Shown here piece by piece: positions 52,793-63,828 of a stretch of DNA of 64,000 nt (position 1 is its first letter; every line of letters begins with the position of its first letter). The DNA is taken from the NCBI RefSeq assembly GCF_902686445.1, contig NC_062232.1, forward strand, positions 93,296,932 to 93,360,931, in the 5' to 3' direction. The notes under the pieces are model-generated. The model did no database searches and was not told the DNA's origin. It saw only the letters and a program-made list of their open reading frames with translations. A program made the position numbers and the translations under genes. The stretch is from Sciurus carolinensis (lineage: Eukaryota > Chordata > Mammalia > Rodentia > Sciuridae).

Positions 52793-53140
52793 GAAACAAT
52801 CCAAATGTTCAGTCACTAAATCAATTTTATTCTGTGCTTTAATATGATGCATTCTTTTAAAAATGATGCTGTAAAAGTACATTCAGTGCAATGGCTAAGT
52901 GGTTGCTATGTGTTTTCACAGGAAAAGCCAGTTGCAAAATGGTTCAAATATTTTGAGCCTTGATTGATAGAAAATATGAGCATACATGTGTAGAATATGT
53001 CTGAAAGGATGTATACCGAACTGTTAACAAAGGTTCTCTATAGGTGGTTAGGTGTTAGGGTTTCAAATTATTTTTTCCATTTCGTTTAAGTGTAGTTTCT
53101 TTAGTGATTAGAAAATCATTACAACAAGATTTTTTACAAG
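52793..53140 (+). repeat. Old L1M 3' region, sense
   Basis: TTTGAAACAATCCAAATGTTC, GAAAAGCCAGTTGCAAAATGG and GTCTGAAAGGATGTATACCG, then AACTGTTAACAAAGGTTCTC, follow the same L1M region in the opposite orientation from its left neighbour. The two arms are too different to be a recent inverted duplication. Confidence 0.75.
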
Positions 53141-53599
53141 AAGATCTATATCCTTACTGTGGCACTACAGCCATATTGCTGTGCCTATTGTATTTATGGT
53201 ACTGTGACAGATAGTAGAGAACTAGTCAACCAGAATCAAAAGGCAAGTGCTAGGTCTTGCATTATGTGCATGTCCAATTGGATAGAGGATGGAGGGTATC
53301 TGTGCCAGAGAAGCCACAGATCAGTGCAGGGCAGGAAGAACTGACAACACTTGAAGACACGTAGACAATGTTAACAGGGACCAAGTTGCGGAATGATCCA
53401 TGAGGATTATATCAGTAAGAATCAAGGGAGGTTTGTTAGAGGAAGTTGGAATTAGGTTGAGTTTGGAAGGAAAGTAGAATTTTCAGAGGCCAAGATGAGG
53501 GTGGAATTCCTGTAGACCCTGACAATATTTGGTAATGTGGCAGTAAGATCTGCTGTTTTGTCAAATTGACTGGTTTGTCTACTAGTAGTCAAAGTGAGT

Positions 53600-53875
53600 T
53601 GGTGAGTGGCTGAGAGTATGTGCCCTCTAACTGAAACATATAGGTTCAAATTCCAGCTTTGTCACTAACTAGATGTTTGATTAGGCAAGTTACTTGACTG
53701 TTCCAAACCTGTTTCCTTACCTTTAAAATGGGAATTATAACAATACCTACCTCATCAGATTGCTATGAAGGTTAACTAAAATAATATTTATGATATCAGT
53801 AAATTAAAAATAAATAATACTATATAGCACAGTGCCTGATTGTCATATAGTAAATTATTAATGATAATAGAACAA
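53600..53875 (+). repeat. MIR SINE, near full length
   Basis: GGTTCAAATTCCAGCTTTGTC, ACTAACTAGATGTTTGATTAGG, CAAGTTACTTGACTGTTCC, CTTTAAAATGGGAATTATAAC, CAATACCTACCTCATCAG and GCACAGTGCCTGATTGTCATA cover the whole MIR, among the best preserved here. Confidence 0.95.
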
Positions 53876-54002
53876 AATATGTCACAGCATTTAAAGCTCT
53901 AATTTCATAGTAACAATGAAATCATGTTCAAGAGATTCATAATTCTCAGAGGCAGAGAGTTTTTTTCAAAGTCCCTGATATGAGGTGTCGAAAAACTTCA
54001 TG

Positions 54003-54092
54003 TGGGGGATGGGTTTGTGGCTCAGTGGTTGAGTGCTTGTCTAGCATGTTTGAGATGTGTGAGGTACTGGGTTTGACTCCCAGCACTGCATA

Positions 54093-54131
<39 letters not shown>

Positions 54132-54161
54132 AGTGCTTCAACAATTACAAAAAATATTAAA
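54003..54161 (+). mobile_element. ID SINE with (TAAA)n tail expansion
   Basis: GGGGGATGGGTTTGTGGCTC, AGTGGTTGAGTGCTTGTC, then an unusual extra TGAGATGTGTGAGG, the B box GGGTTTGACTCC, and (TAAA)10 at 54091-54132. The flanks GAAAAACTTCATG (53990-54002) and GAAAAATACTTTATG (54162-54176) are the likely TSD. Confidence 0.93.
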
Positions 54162-54176
54162 GAAAAATACTTTATG

Positions 54177-54481
54177 AGTTAAGCCAGTCCCCCCAAAACC
54201 AAAGGCCAATATTCTCACTGATGCACAGATACTAACGAACAGTAAGGGGGAAGTGATGAACAGAAGTTCATTGGATTACATAAAGGGGGATGAAGAGATG
54301 GGAATAGGAAAGACAGTACAATGACTCAGATATAAACTTCCTACATTCATATATGAATACACTACCAGTATAACTCCACATCATGTACAACCAGAAGAAT
54401 GGGATCCTAATTAGAGTAAGTTATAGTTCACGAATGTATAATTTGTCAAAATACACAATGTATATTTTAAAAGAACAAATA
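54177..54481 (+). mobile_element. L1 3' UTR, 5'-truncated, sharing a target with the ID SINE
   Basis: ACCAAAGGCCAATATTCTCAC, GAACAGAAGTTCATTGGATT, GGGAATAGGAAAGACAGTAC and CATCATGTACAACCAGAAG match the 3' UTR of the L1 at 28221-30468. The right flank AAAAACTTCATA at 54482-54493 matches the SINE's left flank. Confidence 0.9.
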
Positions 54482-54547
54482 AAAAACTTCATAGGCTGTG
54501 GAACTCAAACAGGTGTTTGAATTTCTAAATGAGAAACTGGGTGCCTA

Positions 54548-54780
54548 TATAGGATGGTAGTTAGAAGTATCAGTCTTAGACTCAAGAGGCCAGGGGTTTA
54601 AGTTCATGCTTCTAACATGCACTGTATAATGTTGGGCAAGTTCCTCTGTAATATAGAGCCCCAGATCCCCCATCTAAAAAATAGGGATAATGGCATTATC
54701 TACATCATGGAGTTTTAGTGTTAATATTGAATGAGATAATGCAGATAAATTGCTTAGTGCTTGGTATTCAAGTAGTGCTC
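54548..54780 (+). repeat. MIR SINE
   Basis: CAGGGGTTTAAGTTCATGC, TGTTGGGCAAGTTCCTCTG, CCCATCTAAAAAATAGGGA, TAATGGCATTATCTACATC and AATGAGATAATGCAGATAAA follow MIR in sense. Confidence 0.88.
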
Positions 54781-54782
54781 AG

Positions 54783-54905
54783 TTCATTCATTGAGCAAAT
54801 ATTTGTTGAACATTTGCCTTGTGGTAGGTTTTGTGTTTAGACACTGAGAATGCATTGGTGAATGAAACAAATAAGAGCCTTGTTCTTAAGTACTTAAGCT
54901 GTCAA
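54783..54905 (-). repeat. L2 LINE 3' end, antisense
   Basis: TTCATTCATTGAGCAAATATTTG, TTGAACATTTGCCTTGTGG and GAATGCATTGGTGAATGAAAC follow the antisense L2 3' end. Confidence 0.8.
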
Positions 54906-54909
54906 TAAA

Positions 54910-56960
54910 TGAAAACCAGCACTACTACTGTTACTGCTACTAAAAAGGTATCCTTTGCTATTTGAATTCTCATTGTCTAAATATTCATTGTAACACCTTA
55001 AAATATTTACCTGAAATTCACTGTTCAAATTAAAAGCCCTTACATGGAAACATTTGAGTTGCACAGGAGTTCCATCTAAAGGATATAGAATGTGCCACTC
55101 TCCCAATAAGATGGTACCTTTGTTCCAGATGCATTGTACATCATCATTATCAACTTCCATACCCTTTTCCTAAGGGATTATCCTTCATGAATCCCAGTGT
55201 TTGCTTCTTTCAACTACTTGAGGGCACTATCAACCAGGGGCAATGTAGACTATTTCCTGAGAAGCTCTAATGTATTATTTTATTGTTGTATTACAGTATA
55301 TGTTTATTGCAGTTTAGAAAGGAAATATAATTTGCTCCTGAGATTGTAAGTTATTGTATACCAAACATAAAAATACCAATTAATGAGTTCATTAAGTGTT
55401 AAATAATTAGATATTGACATTTTAAAATCCTTTGTGAATTAATGAATAGATGTTTGTTTTAGTAATAAGTAGGATAAGTGGTTGGAGCTTTTGGATGGAT
55501 TGGGAACATATTGTACTTTTTCATTTGTAATAATCAAATAGGTTTCTATTTTATGTTAATGCATATACCACATATTCTCAGTTATGTCTTATATTTGAAT
55601 AAGCAAGGATGCCTGAACTACAAGTACCATAATAATATTACTACCATGTACACTCTGATAACTAGTAATTGCTAGCTACTAACTTCTACTATCACCCCCA
55701 AGTGTTGCTTTTGCAGTCGCCATAGAAGCTAATATTGCCCTGTTCCTTCTTCAAATTTGAGTGTGGTCATGTGATCAGGAGTCGGGCCTAATCCTTAAGG
55801 TGAAGGACCTGGATCTTGTTGTGGCTGATGTCCAAGCAAGGCTGCCTGAGGATAAAGAACACAACCCCAGTCACGTCTTTTTGTGACTTGGAGGCCAGGC
55901 CAGAAAGTCAAGGGTGTTGGCAATGTCAAAGGAAACTTCATATGGAAGTGTGGCCAACGATGCTCTTCTCCAAGGCACAAGCTATTGCCTGCTGCATGAG
56001 TGTGCATGAAAGGATGTTGTTCCCCAAGATATTGCAAAGGCATTTGATTATTTCTGTAGGTGTTGATAAGCACCTACATGGGTAGACATAGAGTGGAATT
56101 TTAGTTTTGTTACTGATTAGTTTCTTTTAAAGGAGACCTGTTCATGATGAAAGGACAAAAACCTTGTTCCCTGGTTAAAGAAATCTGGGGAAAGATTATA
56201 CACAATATCTCCTGGGGATGTGATCAACATATAAAAGACTCCAAGTAGTCCTGCAATAAAGTAATATGATTACTCTTTGCTTACTAGAATATTCCCACCC
56301 CACCCTTTTTTTTGGCTCCCATAAATCTTTTCTGTGGAGAAGCCCACTGAACACTATTCTACAACAGATGTTTTGAGAAATGCTGTTGTAAATTGTTCTA
56401 GAATGAGTTATGACAAACTTTAATAAACTTCCTGACTTACCCATTATCCTCCTACTCCGTCCTGCCCTTTTGCCTCATGCTTCTTTCCTCTTAGCCCAAT
56501 CTTCCATCTCTTCTTTCCCATCTCTCCTCTTTTCCCTTTCACATTCATTGACAAATTATGAAGAAACCTGCTTATCATCAAAAGTATCTTATTAATCATT
56601 TTATTACTGAGAACAATGCTAACAGCTGTCAAAAAGTGCCCCTACCCCTTTGGAGCTGACAGTAGCTCAGAAATCTGGACTGGATGGATATGCAGATTCT
56701 AGATGACATAAGTAATCTCCATGCAAGCAAATGGCTGAACACATGGTATGCTCATGAAAGGGAGGGGGGTATTCAGTGAATTACAGCTACACCTTTTTCA
56801 GTACAGCAACTTGCCAAACACAGTTTAGCTGAGGGAGAAGAAACACAATTGTTATTCCCTGTATAATGTATGCCATTGTACAGCCAGTGCTGTACTCTCA
56901 GGGGGACATTGTGAAATTTGCAGATTTTGTCACATGCTACCTTCTTTGGGAAGCTGCACA
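54910..56960. other. Unassigned sequence with an LTR- or mRNA-like block
   Basis: No repeat recognised with confidence. The segment 55740-56290 is less AT-rich than its flanks, has opposite overlapping frames (55795-56085) and ends with a TATA-like CATATAAAAGAC (56227) about 20 bases before GCAATAAAG (56250). Close spacing of TATA and AATAAA is seen in some ERV LTRs. I could not assign a family. Confidence 0.35.
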
Positions 56961-56964
56961 AGAA

Positions 56965-57115
56965 TTAGGAGATCTGGATTCAGCTGCCAGCTCAGTCACA
57001 AACTTACTGTGGGGCTCTGAGTAATCCACTTGACCTCTCTGGGCCTCAGAGGAGGTTTCACTCTGTGACCTGGAATGACCCATCCTTTCCTTGTCTGAAA
57101 TTTTGTGATCTCTCC
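56965..57115 (+). repeat. MIR-family SINE
   Basis: GATCTGGATTCAGCTGCCAG, CTCAGTCACAAACTTACTG and TTGACCTCTCTGGGCCTCAG follow the MIRc-like head and core in sense. Confidence 0.75.
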
Positions 57116-57439
57116 AATGGTATTACTGCCCCCTTGTTGGTGGATTTGGGGTGAGGATGAGCTAGAAGATGCAGAGAAGATGCTTTCCTTCAAAGCTTGT
57201 TGCTGGTTTTCAAAAGCCCTTGCCAATTGTTGCTTGAGGGTGGAGAGATTGACAGATTTGCAAGTAGAAACTTTTTGTGGGTAAGCATTTGGGTGTCCAT
57301 TTCCATACCTAGTCACCTCTGCTAAACCCCAGCATTACTCTGCTGAATGAATATTTGATTTTGAAGCACATTTGATCTATTTGCATTCTGGAAGTAAACC
57401 ATGATGTGCTCGTCAAATGTGTAAAGATTAAATAAACAT

Positions 57440-57665
57440 AGCTATTGCTTATGTAGGAATTACACATATGCATGCCTCCAGGAAAGCTTAATATTTTATC
57501 TCACTTAAACCTCACAATAATCCTTTAAGGAAGTTCATTTTACAAATGAGAAAACCAAGCCTTGAAGAGATTCTATGACCTACCCAAGTGACACAAGTAA
57601 CTGGAAAAGCCACTTTCCAGATCTAGCCAGGATGAGTCCAGAGCCTTTATCTAGTATACTTTTCT
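57440..57665 (-). repeat. MIR SINE, antisense
   Basis: TCACTTAAACCTCACAATAATCC, TTTTACAAATGAGAAAACC and CAAGTGACACAAGTAACTGG follow antisense MIR. Confidence 0.85.
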
Positions 57666-57669
57666 TTTA

Positions 57670-58235
57670 ACTGGATCAATCAAATGCCATGAAAAATAAT
57701 CAGTTGTGGAGAAGGGAAGGAAGGAGGCAGAGTCCCTCTCATCAACTGGGTGAGCACTGGGCTTGGTGAATGTTCTCTATCTGATGCTGGCATTATGTAG
57801 AAGCAGTGGGTGCAGAGTCCCAGCTAACCAGAATCTTCCCACAGTATTTAGCACTCTCTGTCATGCCTGTAGGAAACTCTACATTCTGAAAGACTAGTGG
57901 GAGCAAAGTGGAAGAGTTTCTGCAGTGGCTACAGCAAGTATCTTATTCCAGTACTATCTGTATATATGACTGTCCAGGAGTTAAATCCTGAAAGCTATAG
58001 AGCTTGTCCTTGACACTTTCTGTCTACCTTTCAGAATGAGTCCTTGTGTCTCTCTGCTCAGCATCTGTTAGGAAACTTCTGTGCATCTGCCACCTCTGGG
58101 ATCACAGGTCCTCTCATGTTGCCATTCCTCCCACGTACCTGCCATCTTCAGAAGTTCCCAGTACTTTACATCTTTCTATTCTGTGTTTCCTGTTACTAGC
58201 TCGTGATCTTGTCTCAGTCCTTGATTAAGGTGCTA
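57670..58235. other. Unassigned sequence, no gene seen
   Basis: No repeat or exon recognised. A 60-codon frame (58046-58228) has no family signature. Confidence 0.4.
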
Positions 58236-58239
58236 ATAA

Positions 58240-58435
58240 TAAATCACTGATAACAACTAACATTTATCAACCATTTTCCATGAGTGGGGTTCTGTTCTAA
58301 GTATTTACATGCAGTGTCTCATTTAATTCTTACAACAATGCTATGAGTAGAACTCTTATTGTGCCTACTTGGAAGTGGAGGATATTGGAGTTCAGATAGG
58401 TTAATTTGTTCAATCACCCAGGTGGCTAAGAAAGA
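58240..58435 (-). repeat. MIR SINE, antisense
   Basis: TAACATTTATCAACCATTTTCC, GTTCTGTTCTAAGTATTTAC, CTCATTTAATTCTTACAACA and CAATCACCCAGGTGGCTAAG follow antisense MIR. Confidence 0.85.
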
Positions 58436-58439
58436 CCAA

Positions 58440-59945
58440 CATCTAGATCTTTTTAATTTTGGTGTCTATGCTCATGTGCATGTCCATTGGCCCATATTAC
58501 CCCAGTTGTATTGTATCAATAATCAGGATTTCCAAGTCTGCCTGCTTAGATGTTTCTTTTCTATCAAAGGAAGTAACTTCACAGCAGCTTTTTTGTATGT
58601 TTTTAATTAGAAATGATCCCTTCTCAGCGTCTTTAGAACTGTTGTAAAGACCCTACAAGGACAGACATAAAAACTCCAGGATTGCTTTTTTTTAAAAACT
58701 CTCATTTCTGCCCATTCCTTCTTTTCATTTTCTTACTCAAATTTAGCACAATTTTCTTCTTGCCTTTGGAGTTTTACATGTGGTTCACATGTGATTCCTC
58801 ATTGTGCCCAGTCTTGACAATTTAAACTTTGAGTACTCCTAAGCATTCTTAATCTTTCTGTGGTAGTCATTCTGCTTCTCAATTAATTTTTTCTTCTCTC
58901 AATGAGAACTATTTTCCATCTGCCCTCAAAATTTTCTATCTTCACCTCTTCATCACTCACTGAGAGGAGGAATGTATTTGCTCTTATGAATGTATTTGCT
59001 CTTGTGAAGCAGATAGTACCAGTTAGGTTGGCTCCATATGATAGATTAGGAAACTGAGGCTCCAGTTCCTTAAAGTGATACAAAGGATTGCCCAATCTCT
59101 TCTCCAATAGGGATGTCCTCCATAGGACTGTTAGTTACAAGCAAAGCAGGTTTTGAGAGTGTTTGGGGTAAGTGGGGCTTAAAAATTACACCATTTTCTG
59201 GGTGTTTTGCTAAAACACCAAGACTAGAATTGGGTGAACTGGATTAGGGAGGTCTCTAAAAGAGACCTGTAATAGGTCTTAAATCAACTACCTAACTGAA
59301 AGAAATTAATTTGATACTTGAGTATCAATCATACATTGTAAAGAAAATCACCTACTACTCTGAGATAAAACCAGGTTTAGACCTTGGTAACCTTTCTTTA
59401 AATGATCCTCTTATTTTTGACTGTACCATGCTAATACCATAATGGAAGAAAATTTAAAGGAAAACACATGGTTAATAATACTTAGAAGTCAGTGCTGTGA
59501 AAAATGAGCTATTATGGGGAAGGTCCTACCTTTTTCTCAGTACTTGACTTTACAATATTTCATAAGTAGCCATTCTACTCTCTGGATGTAGGTAAGAGGG
59601 AATTCAGGGCAGACTGGGTTTAGGGGGAAAGGGGCATCTTTCCTTTTTGTTGAATATCAGACAGGTCTTTCTGGTTAGATTTCCCTATTTAAGATTTTTG
59701 TGGAATTCTCTCTGTACTTTCAATACATGGTATATGACTTGGCACATGATAGAGACTGTCTACATGAGTGAGTGGATTTGGACAACTGTTTTGTTTTGAC
59801 TGACTTGTTCTGGTTATTCAACATGCTAGCCTATGCTGAACTTATCAGAGACTCCCTGGAGCCAGTATTGCCCATGCTGTAGATGAAGTAAACCACTGCA
59901 TGTGGTGTAGAAATTATTGTGATTTAAATAGTTGTTCATATATTG
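58440..59945. other. Unassigned sequence, no gene seen
   Basis: No exon. GATTAGGAAACTGAGGCTCC (59043-59062) is a short antisense MIR-like core. A small tandem duplication of GAATGTATTTGCTCTT lies at 58970-59000. Confidence 0.4.
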
Positions 59946-59950
59946 AAGCA

Positions 59951-60288
59951 AGCATTGGTTTTAGTGAACCTGGGCTGCCATAACAAAATACTGGGGTTTG
60001 ACAACAGGATTTTATATCTTATAGTTCTGGAGGCTGGGAAGTAGAAGGTCAAGGTACTGACCAATTCAGTTGTCTGATGAAGGTTCTCTCCCTGACTTGT
60101 AGAAAGCCTCTTTCTTGCTACATCCTCATGTCTTTCTTCTGAGTGCTCTACTCTCATCATGAGGGTTCTACCTTCATGATCTCATCTAATCTTAATTATC
60201 ACCCAATAGCCCTATCTCCAAATACCATTATATTGGGAGTTAGGGCTTCAATATATGAATTCAAGGGGACAAAATTCAGTCTATAGCA
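59951..60288 (-). repeat. MLT1-type MaLR LTR
   Basis: GGGCTGCCATAACAAAATAC, TATAGTTCTGGAGGCTGGG, AAGTAGAAGGTCAAGGTAC, CAATAGCCCTATCTCCAAATAC and TTCAATATATGAATTCAAGG, ending CAGTCTATAGCA, follow the antisense MLT1 LTR end to end. Noncoding. Confidence 0.92.
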
Positions 60289-60289
60289 G

Positions 60290-61420
60290 TCTCTAATAGA
60301 ATGAACTGTGAAACTCATGTTTATATGTTACAATATAATGTGAGATAGTAATGAAATTCCAGTCTTGCAACAAATCACTTTGAGCTATATCTCTGACCTC
60401 CTGGAGTATATTCCCATTGTCTTCTGTCTGGAGGTGCTTGAGGTGAACTTTAAGAACTGCCAGAGTGGTGGAAATTGCTCCAATAGAAATGGTGCTTCTT
60501 AGAGATCTGTTCTGCAGAAGCCTTAAGCTCTGTGAAGCTGTTAGGAATACTCTATACACGGATGTCAATGAAGATCTGACAGGAAATTTTGGCAACTGTG
60601 AGTAGGCAGTGGGCATGATAAAGTGGGAAAGAGGAGAGTATTGAGGGTGAAGAAAGGGAAGAACTTAAGAGTTGGACCCTTGACTACTCTGTTGCCCAAT
60701 TTCAGTTTGTTGAGGGGAAGATCAGCCTTCCTAGGACCTCTTTCCCCATTTGATTCCCTGTGTATTTCATAGGTTATTGGCTGTACTTCTAAAATGGTTT
60801 TCAGATGAGCTCTAAGGAAACAGGTATCACTGGATACCATTTCTGGAGGTGGGGATAGGGAACATTGGATCAAAATCCTGATGCAGTAACCTCATTTAAA
60901 CTTTACACAAAGTTGATATGTGAATGGCCACCCCTATAAATCCCTTAGGACAAGATCACTGAGGACAAGCCCCACGACTGTTACCACATTCAGAAAGTAG
61001 AATCTAAGGAGTGTATACTCCTTAAAAACCATGATTAAGTTAGTTTAAGTAGAATTTTCTACCCATTAATATATTGAGGATTTCCTGAGCTCTCTTTTAA
61101 AACCTTCCTTGCAGGTGCTCTGGCCTGCCTCCTAACTCATCCTCTTTCCTGGGTTTTCTCCACAATTTTCCTGTGCACTGCCTTTTGTGTCTTTGTTCCT
61201 TTAACTTGCACAAAACTCTTCTCCTCTGCTAACCCTGTTCATTCAGAAAGGTCTCACTTGCCTCAGAATGTCTGCTCTGATATTCTCAACTCAAGTCACT
61301 ATTTCTAGTTAATTTACTCAGCAAAAATAATTGACATTGTTAGTTTACTTTAATGAACTATTTCTTCTATAAATATCTACTCATTCTCTTGGCAATAATA
61401 TTAGCATTAGAAACAATGGC
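60290..61420. other. Unassigned sequence, no supported gene
   Basis: Minus-strand frames of 107 codons (60293-60616) and 102 codons (60565-60873) overlap, but show no domain I recognise. No repeat family was assigned. Confidence 0.4.
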
Positions 61421-61424
61421 CAGT

Positions 61425-61575
61425 GTATTGAACACCTGTATTGTTACCTTTCTTTCCACATTTAATCATGCAAAATACCTTGAGTGTCAGGTATTGATAT
61501 TCCAATTTTGGAGTTGAGGAAATCAAGGTTCAGAGAGATGAGTGGTTTGCTGAAGATTTCTTCTAGTAAGAATCA
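61425..61575 (-). repeat. MIR SINE, antisense
   Basis: GTGTATTGAACACCTGTATTG, CACATTTAATCATGC and GAGGAAATCAAGGTTCAGAG follow antisense MIR. Confidence 0.75.
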
Positions 61576-61687
61576 TCTTCTCTAAATTATCTCTGCTGCT
61601 AGCTTGTTACACAATCATTCTCAGTACTTAATTAAAATATTTATATTCCCAGAATAGGTAATCTATTAGTGTTTCCAGATAGTAAAG

Positions 61688-61905
61688 TGTAGTAGTTAAA
61701 AGAATAGGTCATGGCATTGGACAGAATTGGGTTTGAATAATGGCTATATTGAGTGACCTTGGAAAAGTCATTTCAACTCTCTGGATCTGTTTCCTTTATC
61801 TGTAAAATGAGGATGATAATTCCCATGTACCAGAGTTATTATAAGAACTAAATGAGATGGTATCTGTAAAGTGCTAACAGATAAATGACAGCTTGTCATT
61901 AATAA
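61688..61905 (+). repeat. MIR SINE, near full length
   Basis: GGCATTGGACAGAATTGGG, TTTGAATAATGGCTATATTG, GTGACCTTGGAAAAGTCATTTC, TTTATCTGTAAAATGAGGATG and AAATGAGATGGTATCTGTAAAG follow MIR in sense. Confidence 0.92.
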
Positions 61906-61909
61906 TCTA

Positions 61910-62840
61910 AGAGTCAGATTGAAAGTGATACAGATCCTGCTAAATAAGGAGCAGAACTTGACTTTCAGCTGTAGAAGAAGTTAATGTATTTTGGAGAAAA
62001 TACATCAGGACTCCTGGGAGAACTTTGGAAAGATTTTACATTAAAAGAGTTCATTCCTTTAAGGAATACAGAAGTAGATTTAGAAAGCAATTTGAGCTAG
62101 TTTATGAAGTCTTGCTCTATAATTTGAATAACGCCTATCGTTTCACAATGTTATGTGAAGGAACACAAGTCCCACATACAAATTGATCGAAGAGCAGTTG
62201 AAATCTTCACTACAATCTCTAGAATGCCAAAGACAATATGGTTGGCTCTCTGTATTTACAGATTTGACCTAAACTACAGATCAAAAATATTAGGAATACT
62301 TTGAATCTACATTAAACAAATATAAATTTTCTTGTCATTATTACCCAATCATACAGTTTAGCCTCTATTTACATAGCATTTACATTGAATCAGGTGTTAC
62401 AAGTAATCTAGAGATGATTTGAAATATATGGAGGATGTACATAGGTGATGTGCAAAAGCTACATCATTTTACATAAGAGACTCGACTATTCACTACTGGT
62501 ATTTGATATTCAAGAGAGTTCCTGGAACCAATCCCTCCAAGGATACCATGGATGACTGTATATTACCAGCAACAGAAAGAATTCTTCAAAATATCTTTTC
62601 CAATTCCCTGTGTTCTCTGAGGATATTTCATACACCAAAGGTGCTTCCAAGTTTTGTTTCTGCCCAACTCTGCTCCCTGAACCTTTCTCACAAATAGAGC
62701 CTCTGGAGATTCTCCTTTCTTCTCTCCATCCCACTTTTCTTCCCTAGACCAGCTCTTTATTTTGAGAGTCCACTTACTTGTGTTCTACATCAAAAAGGAG
62801 AATTGGGAACATGCTCTAGGCAGCCTGACCACTGTCATGG
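61910..62840. other. Unassigned sequence, no gene seen
   Basis: No repeat or exon recognised. Overlapping 64- and 74-codon frames at 62503-62734 on opposite strands have no signature. Confidence 0.4.
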
Positions 62841-62848
62841 AGTATTAT

Positions 62849-62872
62849 TGTGTGTGTGTGTGTGTGTGTGTG
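62849..62872. repeat. (TG)12 microsatellite
   Basis: Short pure TG run. Confidence 0.97.
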
Positions 62873-63219
62873 ACTTGGAATGGGGGTAGATTGGGAGGTA
62901 GATTGCAATCAGTTATCATTTAATGACTTTTCTATATTTGGAGCAATTTAACTCAATTGAAATTTTATATTTACCCCAATTATGATTGTTTTAGCTAAAA
63001 AGTACTCTTTAAAATTTCTCTTTTAGGTAGGAGTTTAGCAATTCATAGATGTAATACCAGTTTGGGGAATTTTTTCTATTGTAACTGTTTTTTTTTTTCA
63101 GAAGAAGCATAATTAAATGATACGATTCAATAAAAATCCCTCAAATTCAATGTCTGGGGTTGTGGTGGTTGGGGGATGTAATAAGATGGAATGTAACTGG
63201 TGAGATGTTTGGAAACCTC

Positions 63220-63395
63220 TGTTGTGTGGTGCTTTATACCACACACATTATCTTATTTAGTTCTCACAACATCCTTTGAGGTGCATCCCATTATCTCCAC
63301 TCTAACATGAGGAAACTGGGACTTTACAGAAATAAAGTATCTTTCCTAATGTTATTCAGCTGACAATGGTTGAAGTCAGGGCTTGGTCCTAAAGA
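63220..63395 (-). repeat. MIR SINE, antisense
   Basis: TTATCTTATTTAGTTCTCAC, AACATCCTTTGAGGTGCATC, ACATGAGGAAACTGGGAC and CAATGGTTGAAGTCAGGGC follow antisense MIR. Confidence 0.85.
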
Positions 63396-63446
63396 TGATG
63401 TGTGACTCCGAAGTGACAAAGGAAATTAAGTTGTCCAAACAGTCTG

Positions 63447-63500
63447 TTTCTCTCTCTCCCTCTCTCTCCCTCTCTCTCTGTATATCTGTCTGTCTCTTTC
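63447..63500. repeat. (TC)n/(TCCC)n microsatellite
   Basis: Pyrimidine run TCTCTCTCCC in repeated blocks, then TCTGTCTGTC. Confidence 0.95.
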
Positions 63501-63734
63501 ACAGATGCTGCTGCTCTGGCAAGGATGGAGTAAGGGGAGGAGCAATTAATGGTTCTTAGGAACCAGCAAAATTCACTCAGATGAAAACACCATAAAAATG
63601 GATGTCATTTGAGAAAAAGGTAGAGAGGATGAGTAGCTAAATATTCTTGACATGGAATTTTGAGGGGAAAGAATCAAAAGAAAGTGGACAAATTTTAAAT
63701 GTCTCCCATATACCCAACACGACAATATATGTAA

Positions 63735-63828
63735 AGCTTAGACTATGCTAATAGCTTCTCTACACACTGCCTAACTCTCACAACAGTGCCATGAGAAAAC
63801 TATGTTCATCATCATTTTACAGGTTTTC
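63735..63828 (-). repeat. MIR SINE 3' half, antisense
   Basis: TAGCTTCTCTACACACTGCC, TAACTCTCACAACAGTGCC and ATCATCATTTTACAGG follow antisense MIR at high divergence. Confidence 0.65.
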
